Part shown: piece after piece, positions 62,150 to 64,000 of the stretch
Numbering within the stretch: position 1 is the first letter of the stretch
Layout of the letters: the number at the start of each line of letters is the position of its first letter
NCBI RefSeq assembly: GCF_017815135.1
Contig: NZ_JAGJCF010000001.1
Location: 186,001 to 250,000, forward strand
Direction of reading: 5' to 3'
DNA: 64,000 bases
DNA from: Jiella mangrovi
GTDB lineage: Bacteria > Pseudomonadota > Alphaproteobacteria > Rhizobiales > Rhizobiaceae
Translations under genes and position numbers: made by a program
Notes under the pieces: generated by a model
Seen by the model: only the letters and a program-made list of their open reading frames with translations
The model's database searches: none
Told to the model about the DNA's origin: nothing

Positions 62150-63463
62150 TCAAACGTAGCGGTTGACGATACCTTCGAGCAATTCCTGACGGCCCGACTT
62201 CGGCTGCGGGTCGAGGGACAGGGCCCGTTCGGCGATCTGTTCGAGGCTCATCTCGCCGGCCAGCATCGCCTTGTTGCCCGGCTCGTTCCAGCCGGCATAG
62301 CGCGCCTCGAGCGGCCCGGTCAGCGCCTCGTCCTTCAGCATCGCCTCGGCGGCGAGAAGGCCGCGGGCGCAGGCGTCCATCGAGGCGACATGGGCGATCA
62401 GGAGATCGTCGGGATCGATCGACTGGCGGCGGATCTTGGCGTCGAAGTTCAGCCCGCCGGTCGAGAAGCCGCCATGCTTCAGCATCTCGTGGAAGACCAG
62501 CGCCATCTCCTTCACGTCCATCGCAAACTGGTCGGTATCCCAGCCGAGGAGATCGTCGCCGCGATTGATGTCGAGCGAACCGAAAATGCCGTTGGCAAAG
62601 GCGAGCTTGACCTCGTGATCGAAGGAATGGCCGGCGAGGATGGCGTGGTTCTGCTCGATGTTGAGCTTCACGTCGGCGGTGAGATCGTATTTCTGCAGGA
62701 AGGCGTAGACCGTCGCGACATCGTAGTCGTACTGGTGCTTGGTCGGCTCCTTCGGCTTCGGCTCGATCAGGATCGGGCCGGCAAAGCCGATCTTGTGCTT
62801 GTAATCGACGAGCATCGACATGAACCGGCCGAGCTGGTCGTATTCGCGCTTCATGTCGGTGTTGAGCAGCGTCTCGTAGCCCTCGCGGCCGCCCCAGCAG
62901 ACATAGTTCGCGCCGCCGAGCCGATGGGTGGCGTCGATCGCCGCCTTCACCTGCCCGACAGCATAGGTGAAGACGTCCGGGTCGGGATTGGTCGCGGCAC
63001 CCGCCATGTAGCGGCGGTTGGAGAAGAGGTTCGCGGTGCCCCAGAGAAGGCGGACCTTCTCGCTTTGCATCTTCTCTTCGAAGATGTCGGTGATCACCTT
63101 CAGATTGTCGTTGGATTCCTGCAGGCTGTCGCCTTCCGGAGCGACGTCGACGTCGTGGAAAGCGAAGAACGGCACGTCGAGGAGACGGAACATCTCGAAG
63201 GCGACGTCGGCTTTCTTCTTGGCCAGCTCCAGCGCACCGCCGCCATGCATCCATGGCCGGTTGAAGGTCTCGCCGCCGAAGGGATCGCCGCCCGGCCAGG
63301 TGAAGGAATGCCAGTAGGCGACGGAGAAGCGCAGATGGTCCTCCATGCGCTTGCCCATCACCATCCGGTCCTTGTCGTAGAAGCGAAAAGCCAGCGGATC
63401 GCGGCTTTCCGCACCTTCGAAGACGACGGGTGCGCTACGGTCGAAAAAGCTTGCTGACGCCAT
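62150..63463 (-). CDS. xylA: Xylose isomerase
   Basis: Isomerises xylose to xylulose. 437 residues, class II length. Visible are [26 protein letters not shown], the catalytic His region [49 protein letters not shown], metal-binding [17 protein letters not shown] and [17 protein letters not shown] precedes the ATG at 63463. No xylose transporter or regulator is seen inside the window. Confidence 0.97.
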   Translation of the reverse strand: MASASFFDRSAPVVFEGAESRDPLAFRFYDKDRMVMGKRMEDHLRFSVAYWHSFTWPGGDPFGGETFNRPWMHGGGALELAKKKADVAFEMFRLLDVPFFAFHDVDVAPEGDSLQESNDNLKVITDIFEEKMQSEKVRLLWGTANLFSNRRYMAGAATNPDPDVFTYAVGQVKAAIDATHRLGGANYVCWGGREGYETLLNTDMKREYDQLGRFMSMLVDYKHKIGFAGPILIEPKPKEPTKHQYDYDVATVYAFLQKYDLTADVKLNIEQNHAILAGHSFDHEVKLAFANGIFGSLDINRGDDLLGWDTDQFAMDVKEMALVFHEMLKHGGFSTGGLNFDAKIRRQSIDPDDLLIAHVASMDACARGLLAAEAMLKDEALTGPLEARYAGWNEPGNKAMLAGEMSLEQIAERALSLDPQPKSGRQELLEGIVNRYV

Positions 63464-63559
63464 CAATGGGCCTCCCTGCTCAGCGGAATGAAGGTATACG
63501 CTGTCGCAAACTGGCCTAGGCGAGCGCTTCTTCAAAGGCAAGTCGGGAGTTCATTCGAC

Positions 63560-63604
63560 GGGCACTGTCTTAAGGGCTTGCAAGAAGGCTGCCCGACAGT
63601 GCCC
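63560..63604. terminator. Long hairpin between xylA and the sulfotransferase gene
   Basis: A perfect 10-bp stem GGGCACTGTC (63560-63569) with GACAGTGCCC (63595-63604), with further GGGC/GCCC pairing inside the 25-base loop. It starts five bases after the sulfotransferase stop on the minus strand. There is no T-run, but position suggests termination of that gene. Confidence 0.5.
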
Positions 63605-63609
63605 CGCCA

Positions 63610-64000
63610 TCATTGCGTGGCCGGCATCGGCGAACCGAGCTTTTCGGCAAGCGGCGCGAGATGGGCCTCGAAGCGGCGCCACTCCTGCGAACTGCCGCGA
63701 TACATCGCCCGTTGAACCTGCGCGCGGCTCGCCGTTTCCACGCGGCGTTTGGTACGATGAAAGTCGAGACAGGCCGGTTCGAAGTCGAGGCCGCACCAAT
63801 CGAGCAGCGCGCGGGTTTCGGCTTCCTGATTTTCGGTGAGGGTCTCGTAACCAAGTTCGTAGATCGCTCCGGGCATCGCCCGGCTCCAGAAGGCCATCTG
63901 CTCGTCATGCAGGCAGTGGTAGCGGGCGAGGTCCTCCAGATCGTAGACGTAGCCGTTGGAATCCTCGGCGAAGAACTGGCGGAAGTTCGACCAGCAGGTC
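63610..64000 (-). CDS. Sulfotransferase family protein (C-terminal part; 5' end outside window)
   Basis: The frame stays open to the window edge, giving the last 129 or so residues: CWSNFRQFFA, GYVYDLEDLARYH, IYELGYETLTENQEAE, TRALLDWCGLDFEPACLDFH, RRVETASRAQVQRAMYRG and EWRRFEAHLAPL. This is the end of a PAPS-dependent sulfotransferase domain as found in TPR-sulfotransferase proteins of alphaproteobacteria; any TPR part would lie outside. Target unknown. Confidence 0.85.
   Translation of the reverse strand, partial: TCWSNFRQFFAEDSNGYVYDLEDLARYHCLHDEQMAFWSRAMPGAIYELGYETLTENQEAETRALLDWCGLDFEPACLDFHRTKRRVETASRAQVQRAMYRGSSQEWRRFEAHLAPLAEKLGSPMPATQ

Overview
The window is a chromosomal segment of a high-GC alphaproteobacterium. 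The order Hyphomicrobiales (Rhizobiales) is well supported; the genus is not. The evidence is a rhizobial-type chemotaxis operon ending in cheD-cheT, the rpsF-rpsR-DUF2232-rplI ribosomal block, a plcP/glycosyltransferase lipid-remodelling pair, and rhizobial-style dispersed palindromic repeats. Most genes are ordinary core metabolism packed into operons with 1-4 bp start/stop overlaps. I saw no tRNA, rRNA, CRISPR array, insertion sequence or prophage.

Left part (1-19.0 kb): the 3' end of a membrane protein, a PiT phosphate transporter, a stomatin/NfeD pair, a three-gene purine-catabolism operon (fused allantoinase-OHCU decarboxylase, allantoicase, ureidoglycolate lyase), two paralogous small proteins, a succinate-semialdehyde-type dehydrogenase, and a glycogen block pgi-glgP-glgC-glgA-pgm with no glgB. 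A strong hairpin terminator separates pgm from a convergent BCCT betaine/choline transporter (19.3-21.0 kb). Three minus-strand genes of poorly known function follow.

Middle (23.4-40.5 kb): ribosomal genes rpsF, rpsR, (DUF2232), rplI; a cyclopropane fatty acid synthase-family gene; and a ten-gene minus-strand chemotaxis operon. Its first gene looks like a chemoreceptor that has lost its signalling domain but kept membrane segments and a C-terminal WKEF tail. The rest are an STAS protein, cheY1, cheA, cheW, cheR, cheB, cheY2, cheD and cheT. Divergent from it are ribokinase, a ModE-type DNA-binding protein and modABC. A perfect 9-bp inverted repeat in front of modA is a likely ModE operator. 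A cytochrome b561 gene follows.

Right-middle (40.5-52.9 kb): a tight minus-strand operon encodes an MDR dehydrogenase, a QueD/PTPS-like protein with altered active-site residues, a GT4 glycosyltransferase and a methyltransferase. It is my best candidate for an undescribed pathway, possibly a modified pterin glycoside. Next come comM/yifB, a GNAT enzyme and a string of small exported proteins, two of which share the C-terminal motif TPSGG(I/L)VPGQ. Then come the lipid glycosyltransferase and PlcP-like phosphoesterase pair and the malic enzyme maeB.

Right end (52.9-64 kb): a visibly AT-rich islet holds one unrecognised 317-residue protein. It lies directly upstream of a TPP riboswitch and thiC-thiO-thiS-thiG-thiE-thiD. 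Dispersed repeats interrupt this operon and supply the C-terminal tail of ThiE. xylA and xylB lie on the minus strand, and the window ends inside a sulfotransferase gene.
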